Below, piece after piece: positions 6,966 through 15,711 of a DNA stretch of 64,000 nucleotides; position 1 is the first letter of the stretch, and each line of letters opens with the position of its first letter. The translations under genes were made by a program, and so were the position numbers. This stretch comes from Allomuricauda sp. ARW1Y1 (GTDB lineage: Bacteria; Bacteroidota; Bacteroidia; Flavobacteriales; Flavobacteriaceae). The notes below the pieces were generated by a model that was not told the origin of the DNA, searched no databases, and worked only from the letters and a program-made list of their open reading frames with translations. Location: contig NZ_JACBZU010000001.1 in the NCBI RefSeq assembly GCF_013407935.1, forward strand, positions 124,001 to 188,000, written 5' to 3'.

Positions 6966-9900
6966 TTACCCGACAATATTCACAATCTTGCCCGGCACCA
7001 CAATGACTTTCTTGGGTTCCCTGCCCTGTAACTGCTCTTTTGTTTTTTCATGGGCCAAAACAGCGGCTTCAATCTCATCCTTGCCCATATCCAACGGTAA
7101 TTCCAATTTGAAACGCATTTTCCCATTAAAGGATATCGGATATTCCTTGCTGCTTTCCACCAAGTACTTTTCCTCAAACTTCGGGAAAGGCGCTTCCGCA
7201 ATAGATTCCGTATGCCCCAAACGACTCCACAGCTCTTCGGCTATATGTGGCGCATAAGGTGATACCAAAATAGCCAATGGCTCCAGAATAGCTTTACTGG
7301 TACATTTCTGGGCCGTCAATTCGTTTACACAGATCATAAAGGTGGATACAGAGGTGTTGAACGAAAAGTTCTCGATATCCTCTTCCACCTTTTTGATGGT
7401 TTTGTGCAAGGTTTTTAGATTTTCGGCAGTGGGTTCCGCTTCGGCTCCGCTCAGCGACCCATTTGTATATGGCGCATACAACTTCCATAGTTTCTTTAAG
7501 AAGGAATGTACTCCTGTAATCCCCGCCGTATTCCAAGGCTTGGATTGCTCCAAGGGTCCCAAGAACATTTCATACAAACGCAACGAGTCTGCCCCGTACT
7601 CCTCACAAATGGCATCGGGGTTGACGACATTGTATTTGGATTTGGACATTTTTTCGATTTCTCGATAGGTTTTATTACTATCAAAGAATGCATATTTATA
7701 ATCTTTCCCATAGGGACTATTAACAAATGCTTTTACATCCAATTCATCAGAAGCATTAACGAATTCAACAGGTACTCTTATTGAAAGGTGCATATTGGAA
7801 GTATCATAATTTATTTCAAGTACTTCAATACTTTTACCTTCTTCTAAAAGGAATTTATCAAACTGTTCTTTAGCAATTTTTTCAAGCTTCGCTTCTTCAT
7901 ACTTTAGAACTGAATCCTCATCAGTAATTATTGTTGCTTGAAAAGTTATTTCTTCAATATCCGAATTACTTTTAACAACTGCATTTACATCAATAATCTT
8001 CCGAAGCATAAACGCACTCGTCCCCGTAATCATCCCTTGGTTGATCAACTTTTTGGCAAATTCGTCTTTGGGCACATAGCCCATATCAAACATAAACTTC
8101 TGCCAAAAGCGGGAATACAACAAGTGGCCCGTTGCGTGCTCACTTCCTCCGATATACAAGTCTACATCTTGCCAATAGTTGATGGCTTCGGGAGAGAAAA
8201 TAGCGTCATCATTCCGTGGATCCATATACCTATTAAAGTATTGGGAACTTCCTGCCCAACCTGGCATGGTATTCAATTCCAATGGATAAATACCGTCATG
8301 CTGAACTTGATTCAGCATCTCATCCCCCTTGTCTGACCCATCGACTGCGCTCAGGGTGACAAGGTCATTGGAAACTACTTTATTGTTCTTCGCGTCCCAT
8401 GCCCACTCGGTGGCATTGCCCAATGGTGGCTCGCCTGTTTCGGTGGGGAGGTATTTTTCTACTTCGGGCAGTTCTAAAGGCAAATATTTTTCATCGATCA
8501 TCTGCGGCATACCGTCCACATAATACACGGGGAAGGGTTCGCCCCAGTACCGCTGACGGCTAAATACGGCATCACGCAAACGATAATTCACTTTGCCCTT
8601 GCCATGTCCGATTCGTTCCAATTCAGCAATGATTTTCTTCATGGCATCTTTATAAGAAAGACCGTTCAAAAAATCAGAATTGGCAATAACAGTTGTTTCC
8701 TTGTCGGCAAATGCCTCTTCGGAAATATCGACCCCTTCGAAAATGTTGGGAATAGGTATGTTGTAATGTTTGGCAAAATCGTAATCGCGTTGGTCGCCAC
8801 AGGGTACGGCCATTACCGCTCCTGTTCCGTAGCTGGCCAATACGTAGTCTCCAATCCAAATAGGAATGGGTTCCTTGGTAAACGGATGCTCCGCATACGC
8901 TCCCGTGAACACCCCCGAAATGGTTTTTACATCGGCCATACGGTCGCGCTCGGACCGTTTTGCCGTGGCTTCCACATAAGCATCCACCTCAGCTTTTTGT
9001 TCTGGCGTAGTGATTTTAGCCACCAACTCGTGCTCTGGGGCCAAGGTCATAAAACTTACCCCAAAAATGGTATCGGGGCGAGTGGTGAAGACTTCTATCT
9101 CGTAAGGCTTCTCGACTGCGCTCGAAGTGACATCGTCATTCGTAATCACCTCTTGGTCGCTTCGACTACGCTCAGCGTCCAATACATTAAAAGTAACCGA
9201 AGCCCCAACGGAACGTCCGATCCAGTTGGTCTGGGAATCCTTTAAAGGTTGTGGCCAATCAATTTTGTCCAATCCGTCCAACAAACGCTGTGCGTAAGCG
9301 GTGATGCGCATACTCCATTGCGTCATTTTTTTGCGGATTACAGGATGTCCACCGCGCTCGGAAACTCCGTTTACGATTTCATCGTTCGCCAACACAGTCC
9401 CCAAAGCGGGACACCAGTTCACTTCGGTACCGGCCAAATAGGTCAATCTATATTTTAAAAGGATTTCTTGCTTTTCCTTATCGGAATAGCCATTCCAGGT
9501 CGCTGCATCAAAACTTGGAGTGTCATCATCACAAGCGGCTTCGACATTGCTATTTCCCTCTTTTTCAAAAATGGAAATCAAACTATCAATGCTTTCCGCT
9601 TTATCGGATTTCTTGTTGTACCACGCATTGAACAATTGGATAAAGATCCATTGCGTCCATTTATAATATTGTGGGTTGGAGGTACGTACTTCGCGGCTCC
9701 AATCAAAAGAAAAACCGAGCTGGTCCAACTGCTCACGGTATCTGTTGATGTTGTTTTCCGTAGTGATGGCAGGGTGTTGACCCGTTTGGATGGCATATTG
9801 CTCTGCGGGCAACCCGAAGGAATCGTAGCCCATGGGATGCAACACATTGAACCCCTTGTGACGTTTGTAACGTGAATAGATGTCCGTTGCAATGTAACCC

Positions 9901-10058
9901 AGCGGATGCCCTACGTGCAAACCTGCACCGGACGGGTAGGGAAACATCGACAATGCATAAAATTTAGGTTTGTCGGAATCGTTGGATGCCTTAAAGGTTT
10001 CGTTTTCTGCCCAATACTTCTGCCATTTGGCCTCAATCTCGCGGAAATCGTAATTCAT
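6966..10058 (-). CDS. leuS: Leucyl-tRNA synthetase with in-frame insertions
   Basis: Charges tRNA-Leu in the cytoplasm. 1030 residues, roughly 100 more than I expect for Bacteroidota LeuS. Intact signatures: HVGH (residues 48-51), the editing-domain TTRPDTIFG region, PGWAGSS, and KMSKS (803-807). The excess is explained by palindromic elements translated at about residues 294-317, 566-589 and 868-875, and by a low-GC stretch at about residues 693-793 just before KMSKS that encodes an unfamiliar, lysine- and glutamate-rich segment. The frame stays open throughout, so the gene looks functional. It is divergent from ftsX. The start at 10058 gives MNYDFREIEAKWQKYW, standard for the family. Confidence 0.96.
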   Translation of the reverse strand: MNYDFREIEAKWQKYWAENETFKASNDSDKPKFYALSMFPYPSGAGLHVGHPLGYIATDIYSRYKRHKGFNVLHPMGYDSFGLPAEQYAIQTGQHPAITTENNINRYREQLDQLGFSFDWSREVRTSNPQYYKWTQWIFIQLFNAWYNKKSDKAESIDSLISIFEKEGNSNVEAACDDDTPSFDAATWNGYSDKEKQEILLKYRLTYLAGTEVNWCPALGTVLANDEIVNGVSERGGHPVIRKKMTQWSMRITAYAQRLLDGLDKIDWPQPLKDSQTNWIGRSVGASVTFNVLDAERSRSDQEVITNDDVTSSAVEKPYEIEVFTTRPDTIFGVSFMTLAPEHELVAKITTPEQKAEVDAYVEATAKRSERDRMADVKTISGVFTGAYAEHPFTKEPIPIWIGDYVLASYGTGAVMAVPCGDQRDYDFAKHYNIPIPNIFEGVDISEEAFADKETTVIANSDFLNGLSYKDAMKKIIAELERIGHGKGKVNYRLRDAVFSRQRYWGEPFPVYYVDGMPQMIDEKYLPLELPEVEKYLPTETGEPPLGNATEWAWDAKNNKVVSNDLVTLSAVDGSDKGDEMLNQVQHDGIYPLELNTMPGWAGSSQYFNRYMDPRNDDAIFSPEAINYWQDVDLYIGGSEHATGHLLYSRFWQKFMFDMGYVPKDEFAKKLINQGMITGTSAFMLRKIIDVNAVVKSNSDIEEITFQATIITDEDSVLKYEEAKLEKIAKEQFDKFLLEEGKSIEVLEINYDTSNMHLSIRVPVEFVNASDELDVKAFVNSPYGKDYKYAFFDSNKTYREIEKMSKSKYNVVNPDAICEEYGADSLRLYEMFLGPLEQSKPWNTAGITGVHSFLKKLWKLYAPYTNGSLSGAEAEPTAENLKTLHKTIKKVEEDIENFSFNTSVSTFMICVNELTAQKCTSKAILEPLAILVSPYAPHIAEELWSRLGHTESIAEAPFPKFEEKYLVESSKEYPISFNGKMRFKLELPLDMGKDEIEAAVLAHEKTKEQLQGREPKKVIVVPGKIVNIVG
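7437..7456. repeat. CGCT..AGCG palindromic element inside leuS (copy G)
   Basis: CGCTTCGGCTCCGCTCAGCG, closely related to the element at 9158-9177 (CGCTTCGACTACGCTCAGCG). It encodes LeuS residues about 868-875 (SLSGAEAE), a segment absent from the LeuS proteins I recall. Confidence 0.65.
7670..7990 (-). other. AT-rich block within leuS
   Basis: Counting by hand, 87 of the 300 bases at 7681-7980 are G or C (29%), against roughly 40-48% in neighbouring leuS lines. The block encodes residues about 690-796, immediately before KMSKS. Confidence 0.7.
8295..8322. repeat. CTTGA-loop palindromic repeat inside leuS (copy C)
   Basis: Stem ATGCTGAA/TTCAGCAT, loop CTTGA, flanked by GTC and CTCA, the same layout as intergenic copy B at 6921-6948. 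Encodes LeuS residues about 580-589 (EMLNQVQHDG). Confidence 0.8.
8327..8364. repeat. Extended palindrome with GACTGCGCTCA core inside leuS (copy D)
   Basis: CCTTGTC pairs with GACAAGG and CCC with GGG around a TCGACTGCGCTCA core. It abuts copy C, so the two form one composite insertion translated as about residues 566-589 (DLVTLSAVDGSDKG...). Confidence 0.75.
9109..9132. repeat. TTCTCGACTGCGCTCGAA element inside leuS (copy E)
   Basis: Imperfect palindrome with the TCGACTGCGCTC core shared with copy D and followed by GTGACA as in D. Encodes about residues 309-317 (VTSSAVEKP) of LeuS, just before the editing-domain TTRPDTIFG segment. Confidence 0.75.
9158..9177. repeat. CGCTTCGACTACGCTCAGCG element inside leuS (copy F)
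   Basis: 20-base palindrome with CGCT/AGCG ends, 25 bases from copy E in the opposite sense; together E and F look like one composite insertion. Encodes LeuS AERSRS near residues 294-300. Confidence 0.75.
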
Positions 10059-10147
10059 TGTTAATCTTGTTCAATTTCGTGTGCAAAAATAGGTTTAATC
10101 CCCTAAATACAATTTACTTTTCTATTTTTACATACTGATTCTACCGT

Positions 10148-11026
10148 ATGAGCCAATATATTGAACGATATCAGCGCCGAAAACTGATCTCCTCCTACTT
10201 TTCCGTGGCTTTGAGCATTGCCTTGGTCTTGTTTCTTTTAGGTGTCCTGGGTCTTTTGGTGCTCAACACCAAAAAATTGGCCGACCACTTTAAGGAACAG
10301 ATTACCATTTCAGTGTACTTGAAGGATACGGCCAAACCCGTTGAAATCGACCAATTGCAAAAAAGCCTTGCCCTTGCCGAGTACACCAAATCAGCAGCCT
10401 ATATTTCCAAAGAAGATGCCGCAGAGCAGTATAGTGAGGACATCGGAGAAAACTTTGTGGAGTTTTTGGGGTACAACCCCCTTAAAAATTCCATTGATGT
10501 CAACTTAAAGGCCGACTTTGTATCGCCACAACAGATTGATGAGATTGCTGCGGAGATAACCGAAAAAGCATACGTGGATGAAGTAAGCTACGATAAGCCC
10601 TTGATTTCGTTGCTGAACAACAATGCTCGGAAAATAAGCCTTTGGATTTTGGTGGCCAGTGCTGTGTTTACACTCATTGCCGTGTTGCTTATCAATAGCT
10701 CCATTCGCCTGTCCATTTACTCCAAACGGTTTATCATCAAAACGATGCAAATGGTGGGTGCCACCAAGACCTTTATCCGCAGGCCCTTTATTTGGACCAA
10801 CATTAAGCTTGGTATGGCAGGCGCTGTTGTTGCCCTTATCGGGTTGGGCGTTTTGGTATATTATATCGATAAAAATTTCCCCGAACTGAACTTGTTGCAG
10901 GATTACATCGTCCTCATACTTTTGTTTGTTGGCGTTTTCGGTTTGGGCGTAATCATTTCTTGGGCCAGCACGCATTTTGCCACCCAACGTTTTTTGAACT
11001 TAAGGACGGACGATCTTTATTATTAA
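10148..11026 (+). CDS. ftsX: Cell division protein FtsX
   Basis: Inner-membrane partner of FtsE; the complex links ATP hydrolysis to cell-wall hydrolase activation at the septum. 292 residues with the FtsX layout: N-terminal helix (about 20-43), a periplasmic domain rich in charged residues (about 45-165, with ISVYLKDTA), then three helices near 170-190, 222-243 and 255-275 with KTMQMVGAT before the second. ftsE is not in the window. It heads a run of closely packed plus-strand genes (DUF3098, uppP, truB), an order common in Flavobacteriaceae. Confidence 0.93.
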   Translation: MSQYIERYQRRKLISSYFSVALSIALVLFLLGVLGLLVLNTKKLADHFKEQITISVYLKDTAKPVEIDQLQKSLALAEYTKSAAYISKEDAAEQYSEDIGENFVEFLGYNPLKNSIDVNLKADFVSPQQIDEIAAEITEKAYVDEVSYDKPLISLLNNNARKISLWILVASAVFTLIAVLLINSSIRLSIYSKRFIIKTMQMVGATKTFIRRPFIWTNIKLGMAGAVVALIGLGVLVYYIDKNFPELNLLQDYIVLILLFVGVFGLGVIISWASTHFATQRFLNLRTDDLYY

Positions 11027-11035
11027 CTTTGCGAT

Positions 11036-11302
11036 ATGAGCAAGAACAACAAAAACGGTCAAAAACCGACAAAGGAGTTCGTTTTTCAACGAAAAAACTA
11101 CCTCTTTCTCTTTATCGGCATTGCCTTTATAGCCCTTGGTTATATTTTGATGAGTGGAGGCGGAAGCGACAACCCAGAGGTTTTCAATCCCGAAATCTAC
11201 AATTTTAGACGGATACGCCTTGCGCCGACCTTGATTTTGATAGGGCTTGGCATTCAGGTCTATGCCATTTTGTTGAATCCTAACAAGAAAAACAAAGAGT
11301 AA
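11036..11302 (+). CDS. DUF3098 family small membrane protein
   Basis: 88 residues with two transmembrane helices (about 23-41 and 62-80) joined by a loop rich in glycine and asparagine (GGGSDNPEVFNPEIYNFRR). The pattern matches the DUF3098 family, confined as far as I know to Bacteroidota and found between ftsX and uppP; function unknown. It starts 9 bases after ftsX and its stop is one base from the uppP start codon, so translation is probably coupled. Confidence 0.85.
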   Translation: MSKNNKNGQKPTKEFVFQRKNYLFLFIGIAFIALGYILMSGGGSDNPEVFNPEIYNFRRIRLAPTLILIGLGIQVYAILLNPNKKNKE

Positions 11303-11303
11303 T

Positions 11304-12098
11304 TTGGAATTGATTGATGCCATTATCCTTGGGATTATTCAGGGATTGACCGAATTTTTGCCTGTTTCCTCCAGCGGTCATTTAGAATTGGGAAAAGCCA
11401 TTTTAGGCGCTCAGGCCGTTCCCGAAGAAAGTTTGTTGTTCACCGTGATCCTTCACTTTGCCACTGCCTTGAGTACGTTAGTGGTATTTCGGAAAGATGT
11501 TTTTGACATTTTCAAGGGCCTATTTCAGTTCAAATGGAACGAGGAAACCCAGTTTTCCTTAAAAATTATCATCTCCATGATACCTGCCGCCTTGGTCGGT
11601 CTTTTTTTGAATGATTTTATCGAGGTCTTTTTCGATGGTGCTATTGTGATTGTGGGCATCATGTTGATCATTACTGCATTTTTATTGTATTTGGCAGATT
11701 TGGCGAAAACCACCGATAAAAACGTATCCTTCCGCAGCGCATTTGCTATTGGCATGGCGCAAGCCGTAGCCATACTTCCCGGAATTTCCAGAAGTGGCGC
11801 CACTATTTCAGCTGCGGTTCTCTTGGGGGTTGATAAGACCAAATCAGCTCGTTTTTCCTTTTTGATGGTAGTTCCGTTGATCTTGGGCAAAGTGGCCAAA
11901 GATTTGATGGGAGGGGAAATTTCCTTTCATGGCGACCAAGCTGTGGCCATGGGTGCGGGATTTGTTGCCGCCTTTATCGCTGGACTGGCCGCCTGTACGT
12001 GGATGATCAAACTGGTGCGCCAAAGCAAGCTAACCTATTTTGCCATCTACTGTTTGGTTGTGGGCCTCATCGCTCTTGCGTGGAGTATTTGGGGATAG
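11304..12098 (+). CDS. uppP: Undecaprenyl-diphosphatase
   Basis: Integral membrane phosphatase (BacA family) that recycles undecaprenyl pyrophosphate to the monophosphate carrier used for cell-wall synthesis. 264 residues, normal length. Both catalytic signatures are present: LTEFLPVSSSGHLEL near residues 16-30 and PGISRSGATISAAV near 153-166. Eight or so helices. The start is a TTG at 11304, giving MELIDAIILGIIQGL, one base after the DUF3098 stop. The next gene, truB, begins directly after its stop codon. Confidence 0.95.
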   Translation: MELIDAIILGIIQGLTEFLPVSSSGHLELGKAILGAQAVPEESLLFTVILHFATALSTLVVFRKDVFDIFKGLFQFKWNEETQFSLKIIISMIPAALVGLFLNDFIEVFFDGAIVIVGIMLIITAFLLYLADLAKTTDKNVSFRSAFAIGMAQAVAILPGISRSGATISAAVLLGVDKTKSARFSFLMVVPLILGKVAKDLMGGEISFHGDQAVAMGAGFVAAFIAGLAACTWMIKLVRQSKLTYFAIYCLVVGLIALAWSIWG

Positions 12099-12833
12099 AT
12101 GAGTATATTTGCCCCAAACCCCAAGTTTTTGAACACCAAAGAAGATTTTTTAGAGGGTCAGATTTTATTGATCGACAAACCACTGGAATGGAGCTCGTTC
12201 CAAGCGGTAAATGCCCTGAAGTGGGCCATCCGCAAAAAATTTGGTCTCAAAAAGATAAAAATTGGCCATGCCGGAACCCTAGACCCCTTAGCCACGGGCT
12301 TATTGATTATATGCACCGGTAAATTCACCAAAAAAATCCCCGAGCTTCAAGGACAAGTGAAAGAGTACACAGGAACCTTCACTTTGGGCGCCACTACGCC
12401 TTCCTACGATATGGAAACCGAGGTTAACGAAACCTTTCCCACAGAACATATTACAGATGATGCTATCAACGAAGCCACCAAACCATTTTTGGGCGAAATT
12501 GAACAAGTGCCGCCTATTTTTTCCGCCTTAAAAAAGGACGGAAAACGATTGTACGAATTGGCCCGTGAAGGGAAGCAAGTGGAGATAAAATCACGGAAAA
12601 TCGAGATTTTGGAGTTTGAGATTACCCGAATTGCCCTTCCCGAAGTGGATTTTAGGGTGGTGTGCAGCAAAGGAACCTACATCCGTTCCTTGGCCCACGA
12701 TTTTGGAAAGGCAGTGGGTTCGGGTGCCTACTTATCCGAGCTCAGAAGAACCAAAATAGGGGATTTTAACGTAGATAATGCTACAACGCCCCAAATGTTC
12801 AAGGAGAGATTAGGGGTAAACACCTCAACCTAG
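12099..12833 (+). CDS. truB: tRNA pseudouridine(55) synthase
   Basis: Makes pseudouridine 55 in the T-loop of tRNAs. 244 residues. The catalytic aspartate sits in GHAGTLDPLATGLL (about residues 54-67), and KGTYIRSLAHDFGKAV marks the conserved C-terminal half of the catalytic domain. The protein ends soon after the core, lacking a long PUA domain, as is usual in this phylum. It directly follows uppP with no gap and closes the ftsX-DUF3098-uppP-truB run. Confidence 0.95.
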   Translation: MSIFAPNPKFLNTKEDFLEGQILLIDKPLEWSSFQAVNALKWAIRKKFGLKKIKIGHAGTLDPLATGLLIICTGKFTKKIPELQGQVKEYTGTFTLGATTPSYDMETEVNETFPTEHITDDAINEATKPFLGEIEQVPPIFSALKKDGKRLYELAREGKQVEIKSRKIEILEFEITRIALPEVDFRVVCSKGTYIRSLAHDFGKAVGSGAYLSELRRTKIGDFNVDNATTPQMFKERLGVNTST

Positions 12834-12882
12834 AGGGGTTGGGATAAAATATTTTAGAAAAAAAGCGGTTATAAGTTAGACC

Positions 12883-13602
12883 ATGAACCTTAACAAGAGC
12901 CAGTTATCACTTTTGATTACTTTCTTCGCTATGTCCATAGTGGTTTTGTTGCTTTTCAACATTCACTTAGGAGGTATGAAGGAGGATGAATATGTGATTG
13001 AAATGAGCTTGGCCGACGAGGATATCGAAAAACTCCTGGAAGAAGAGGAACAACGACTTGAGGAGATGGAGGCCGCCAACGACCCTATCAAAAGCCATAT
13101 GGCCCTCAATGAAACTGCAAAGCCAAGTGTGGGCAATCCGGAACCTCTGAAGACACTGGAGGAACTTATGGAAGAAAGGGCGCTGAACAGCGAAACGGGC
13201 GAATATGCCGATAATTCAGGATTTGAGGAGCAACTGAAGCAGTTAAAGGCCCAACGGGACGAAAAAAAGCAAAAGCTCGGCGAACGCGACGCCCAAAAAG
13301 AAGAATTCACCAACTACTTGAAAGATAGACGCACCTCCATTTCGTACTCTTTGGTGGAGCGCAATGCCTATTACCTCCCTCCGCCCATCTACACCTGCAT
13401 TGAAGGCGGCAAGGTAGTGGTGAACATTACCGTAGATAACAATGGCTATGTTACCGAAGCAAGTTTTAATGATAAAAGTTCGGGGACGGACAACGGTTGT
13501 TTGGTAGACAATGCCATCGCTTACGCACTTAAGGCTCGATTCAGTCCCGATTCCAAAGCAGCACAGATCGGAACCATCACCTATCTATTCCAGAGCAAGT
13601 AG
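12883..13602 (+). CDS. TonB-like energy-transducer/periplasmic protein
   Basis: 239 residues: a single N-terminal helix (about 10-27), a long charged, coiled-coil-prone region rich in E, K and Q (about 40-155), and a globular C-terminal part with ITVDNNGYVTEASFN and the cysteine pair in YTCIEGGK / DNGCLVDN. The overall plan (anchor, extended linker, C-terminal domain with VDxNGxV) resembles TonB or TonB-C-like proteins; a proline-rich linker is missing. It would sit in the inner membrane facing the periplasm. It follows truB by 49 bases; its last 18 bases overlap the 3' end of the convergent thioredoxin-like gene. Confidence 0.7.
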   Translation: MNLNKSQLSLLITFFAMSIVVLLLFNIHLGGMKEDEYVIEMSLADEDIEKLLEEEEQRLEEMEAANDPIKSHMALNETAKPSVGNPEPLKTLEELMEERALNSETGEYADNSGFEEQLKQLKAQRDEKKQKLGERDAQKEEFTNYLKDRRTSISYSLVERNAYYLPPPIYTCIEGGKVVVNITVDNNGYVTEASFNDKSSGTDNGCLVDNAIAYALKARFSPDSKAAQIGTITYLFQSK

Positions 13603-14205
13603 CTTTAGGATATCCTGTAGTATATTTTGTCCCTTGTCCTTATTGTACCAAAGCTGTAATTCCTGTTTGAACTCATCGGTAAGTTTACCGTGTTCCGCTT
13701 TATAATCTTCCACCATTTTGGTGGCAAGGCTTGGTCTTGGACCCCACTCACCAACTATTTCTTGCTGGGAGTTGTCTAAAACAATCACTTTGGGAATGGA
13801 ACGGGCACCATTGGTCAAAAAAGCATCCATCAATTCCAGGCTTTCATCCCTCAGCACAACTTTGAGGTCGATTTTAGGTGTTGATTCCGCAATTTTTTGA
13901 AGTATGGGCAAGCTTGCCGCAGCATCTCCGCACCAGCTTTCGGTGAGCACCAAGAAAGTTAATTCCCTATCCAAGTGGGTCAACTTTTCTTGAATTTCCT
14001 CAGAAATGTTGAAGGTTTTCTCCCAGCGAACCATTCTACGGTCGCTCAACTTGGTATAGTTGATCATGGCTTCGGACTGGTTGGGACCGGTTGTCTTACC
14101 CAATTTGGCCAACTCACTTACCAGTTTACGGTATCTGGAATAATCCATCGCCTTGGGAATAAAATCCTGTACCAACTCCAACTTATCGTTCTCCAAAACT
14201 TCCAT
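13585..14205 (-). CDS. Thioredoxin-family protein (WCGD type)
   Basis: A 206-residue thioredoxin-fold protein of the type seen in Bacteroidota, with the active-site position reading SWCGDAAAS (about residues 99-107 of the shorter form): a single cysteine rather than CxxC. GARSIPKVIVLD gives the cis-proline. It lacks a signal peptide and is therefore cytoplasmic. Start chosen at the ATG at 14203-14205, because a TACTTTTG promoter box at 14220-14227 overlaps the nine extra residues of the longer frame. The redox role is uncertain given one cysteine. Confidence 0.82.
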   Translation of the reverse strand: MEVLENDKLELVQDFIPKAMDYSRYRKLVSELAKLGKTTGPNQSEAMINYTKLSDRRMVRWEKTFNISEEIQEKLTHLDRELTFLVLTESWCGDAAASLPILQKIAESTPKIDLKVVLRDESLELMDAFLTNGARSIPKVIVLDNSQQEIVGEWGPRPSLATKMVEDYKAEHGKLTDEFKQELQLWYNKDKGQNILQDILKLLALE

Positions 14206-14219
14206 AAAAAATGTTTTTG

Positions 14220-14227
14220 CAAAAGTA
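14220..14227 (-). promoter_or_regulatory. -7 box of the thioredoxin-like gene
   Basis: TACTTTTG on the minus strand matches TAnnTTTG and lies 14 bases before the preferred ATG; this decides the start site. Confidence 0.55.
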
Positions 14228-14286
14228 ACCATGAGCTATCGCCTATTTGGTGACTTTTATCATTGGTTGTTTTTGAAACGGATTCC

Positions 14287-15711
14287 TTACAGTGCCTCCG
14301 GGTTGATGGCCAAGCTCTTGAACAGCATCGCTTTGGTGTAAAAGAACTTGTTCTGCATCTCGTTCTGTTTCAGATAGGCATCAATGAGTTTGCTTTCCCG
14401 TGAGTTGATCAAAAAGAGGGAACTTTCCCCAAAACTGAACTTTCGTTCCTCCGCCTGAAGCAAAGTGCCGTAATCCCTCACGATATTGGCGATCAATGTA
14501 TTTTGGGTAATGTAGGAGTCCAACTCACGATAAATGGCGATTACCTTATTCTGAATTTCAACTTGGGCATTATCGCGATCAAATTCCGCATCCCTCAGTT
14601 TAAATTTGGCCAATTTTAAATCTCCCCTCTCTTTTCGTAAAAATAAGGGTACGCTGAAGGTGAAACCTCCCTTGAAGTTTTCAGTGACCAAGGAATTGAT
14701 CAATTCAGGGGTTTCGGTAATAAAATTGTATTCCACATCCAGTTTGGGCAGCAGTTTATTGGCTTTTAGGCGGCGGTCCACCACAAGTCCATCGATTTTG
14801 AAATCGAGGGAACGTATTTTGGGATGGTTCTCCAAGGTAAAGCTGTCCAAAGGTTTGCCCAAAATCTCCAAAGTGGTGTCAATTTCGCCTTCCACGTCCA
14901 AATTGGGCACAATATTTTCCTGTAACTCAACAGGGACATCTTCTATCCAAAGAAAATTGGATAGCTCCAATGATCGTTTCATCAACTTCACATTGGCTTG
15001 CTCTAGGCTCAACGCCCTATTTTCGACAGCGATTTTTGCTTCAACCGTATCGATAATGGAAATATCGCCTGCAAGGGCACTGCTCTTAACGCCCTGAAAC
15101 CTGACCTCTGCGTTTTCCAAGAAATCCTCAAAAACCTGTGCATCGCGATAGGCGCGTAACCAATCGAAATAGGCAAGGGCGGCGTCATACAGCACTTGGT
15201 TCACCAATAAATCCTGATCTGCCTTGGACTGCTCCCTAAAGAATTTGGCTTTCCTGAGGGTGGCCATGCGCTCATTGATCCAAAATCCCTGCAAAACGGA
15301 CATGGATACCCCTGCACTGTACAGACCATCATCGGGAACAGTTGCTTCATCACTCAAAAAACTGCCCTCATTCTGTTCCAAGTTCCCCTTAAGTTCTATT
15401 CCGAACCAAGTAGGTATTTTGAAGGTTGCATTTAACTTGTCCCAGTATTCTGTTCCCTTGAACTCTTTCCGATTGTAATCCACCTCGACTTTGGGGTCAA
15501 AACCTCCCCTGGCCTTCATTAAATTCGCCTGACCAATGGCGATGGTCAGCTGGGCCTGCTTGGCCACGGGGTGGTATTTTTTTACATAGCCCAAATACTC
15601 CTTAAACCCGAGGACCATTAACGAATCCTGTTGGGCATGAGAAAAGCTTATATAAAAGAAAAAGAGGGTACAGTATAAAAGTAAACTTCTATTTCTTTGC
15701 AGCATTTGCAC
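14287..15711 (-). CDS. TolC family outer-membrane efflux protein
   Basis: 474 residues with a signal peptide ending near SHAQ (about residue 26), then long helical repeats rich in N, E, K and A (for example VKLMKRSLELSNFLW and NEMQNKFFYTKAM) and short beta stretches (FKGGFTFSVPLFLRKERGD) typical of TolC-like channels. It is the last gene of a tetR-ABC-HlyD-tolC operon and overlaps the end of the HlyD gene by 23 bases. The expected role is the outer-membrane exit duct of a type I-like exporter; the substrate cannot be told. Confidence 0.9.
   Translation of the reverse strand: MQMLQRNRSLLLYCTLFFFYISFSHAQQDSLMVLGFKEYLGYVKKYHPVAKQAQLTIAIGQANLMKARGGFDPKVEVDYNRKEFKGTEYWDKLNATFKIPTWFGIELKGNLEQNEGSFLSDEATVPDDGLYSAGVSMSVLQGFWINERMATLRKAKFFREQSKADQDLLVNQVLYDAALAYFDWLRAYRDAQVFEDFLENAEVRFQGVKSSALAGDISIIDTVEAKIAVENRALSLEQANVKLMKRSLELSNFLWIEDVPVELQENIVPNLDVEGEIDTTLEILGKPLDSFTLENHPKIRSLDFKIDGLVVDRRLKANKLLPKLDVEYNFITETPELINSLVTENFKGGFTFSVPLFLRKERGDLKLAKFKLRDAEFDRDNAQVEIQNKVIAIYRELDSYITQNTLIANIVRDYGTLLQAEERKFSFGESSLFLINSRESKLIDAYLKQNEMQNKFFYTKAMLFKSLAINPEAL

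Noticed and set aside
8604-9245. 213-codon plus-strand frame opposite leuS
   Set aside because: Long, but antisense to conserved LeuS motifs and without any family pattern; explained by codon bias of leuS.
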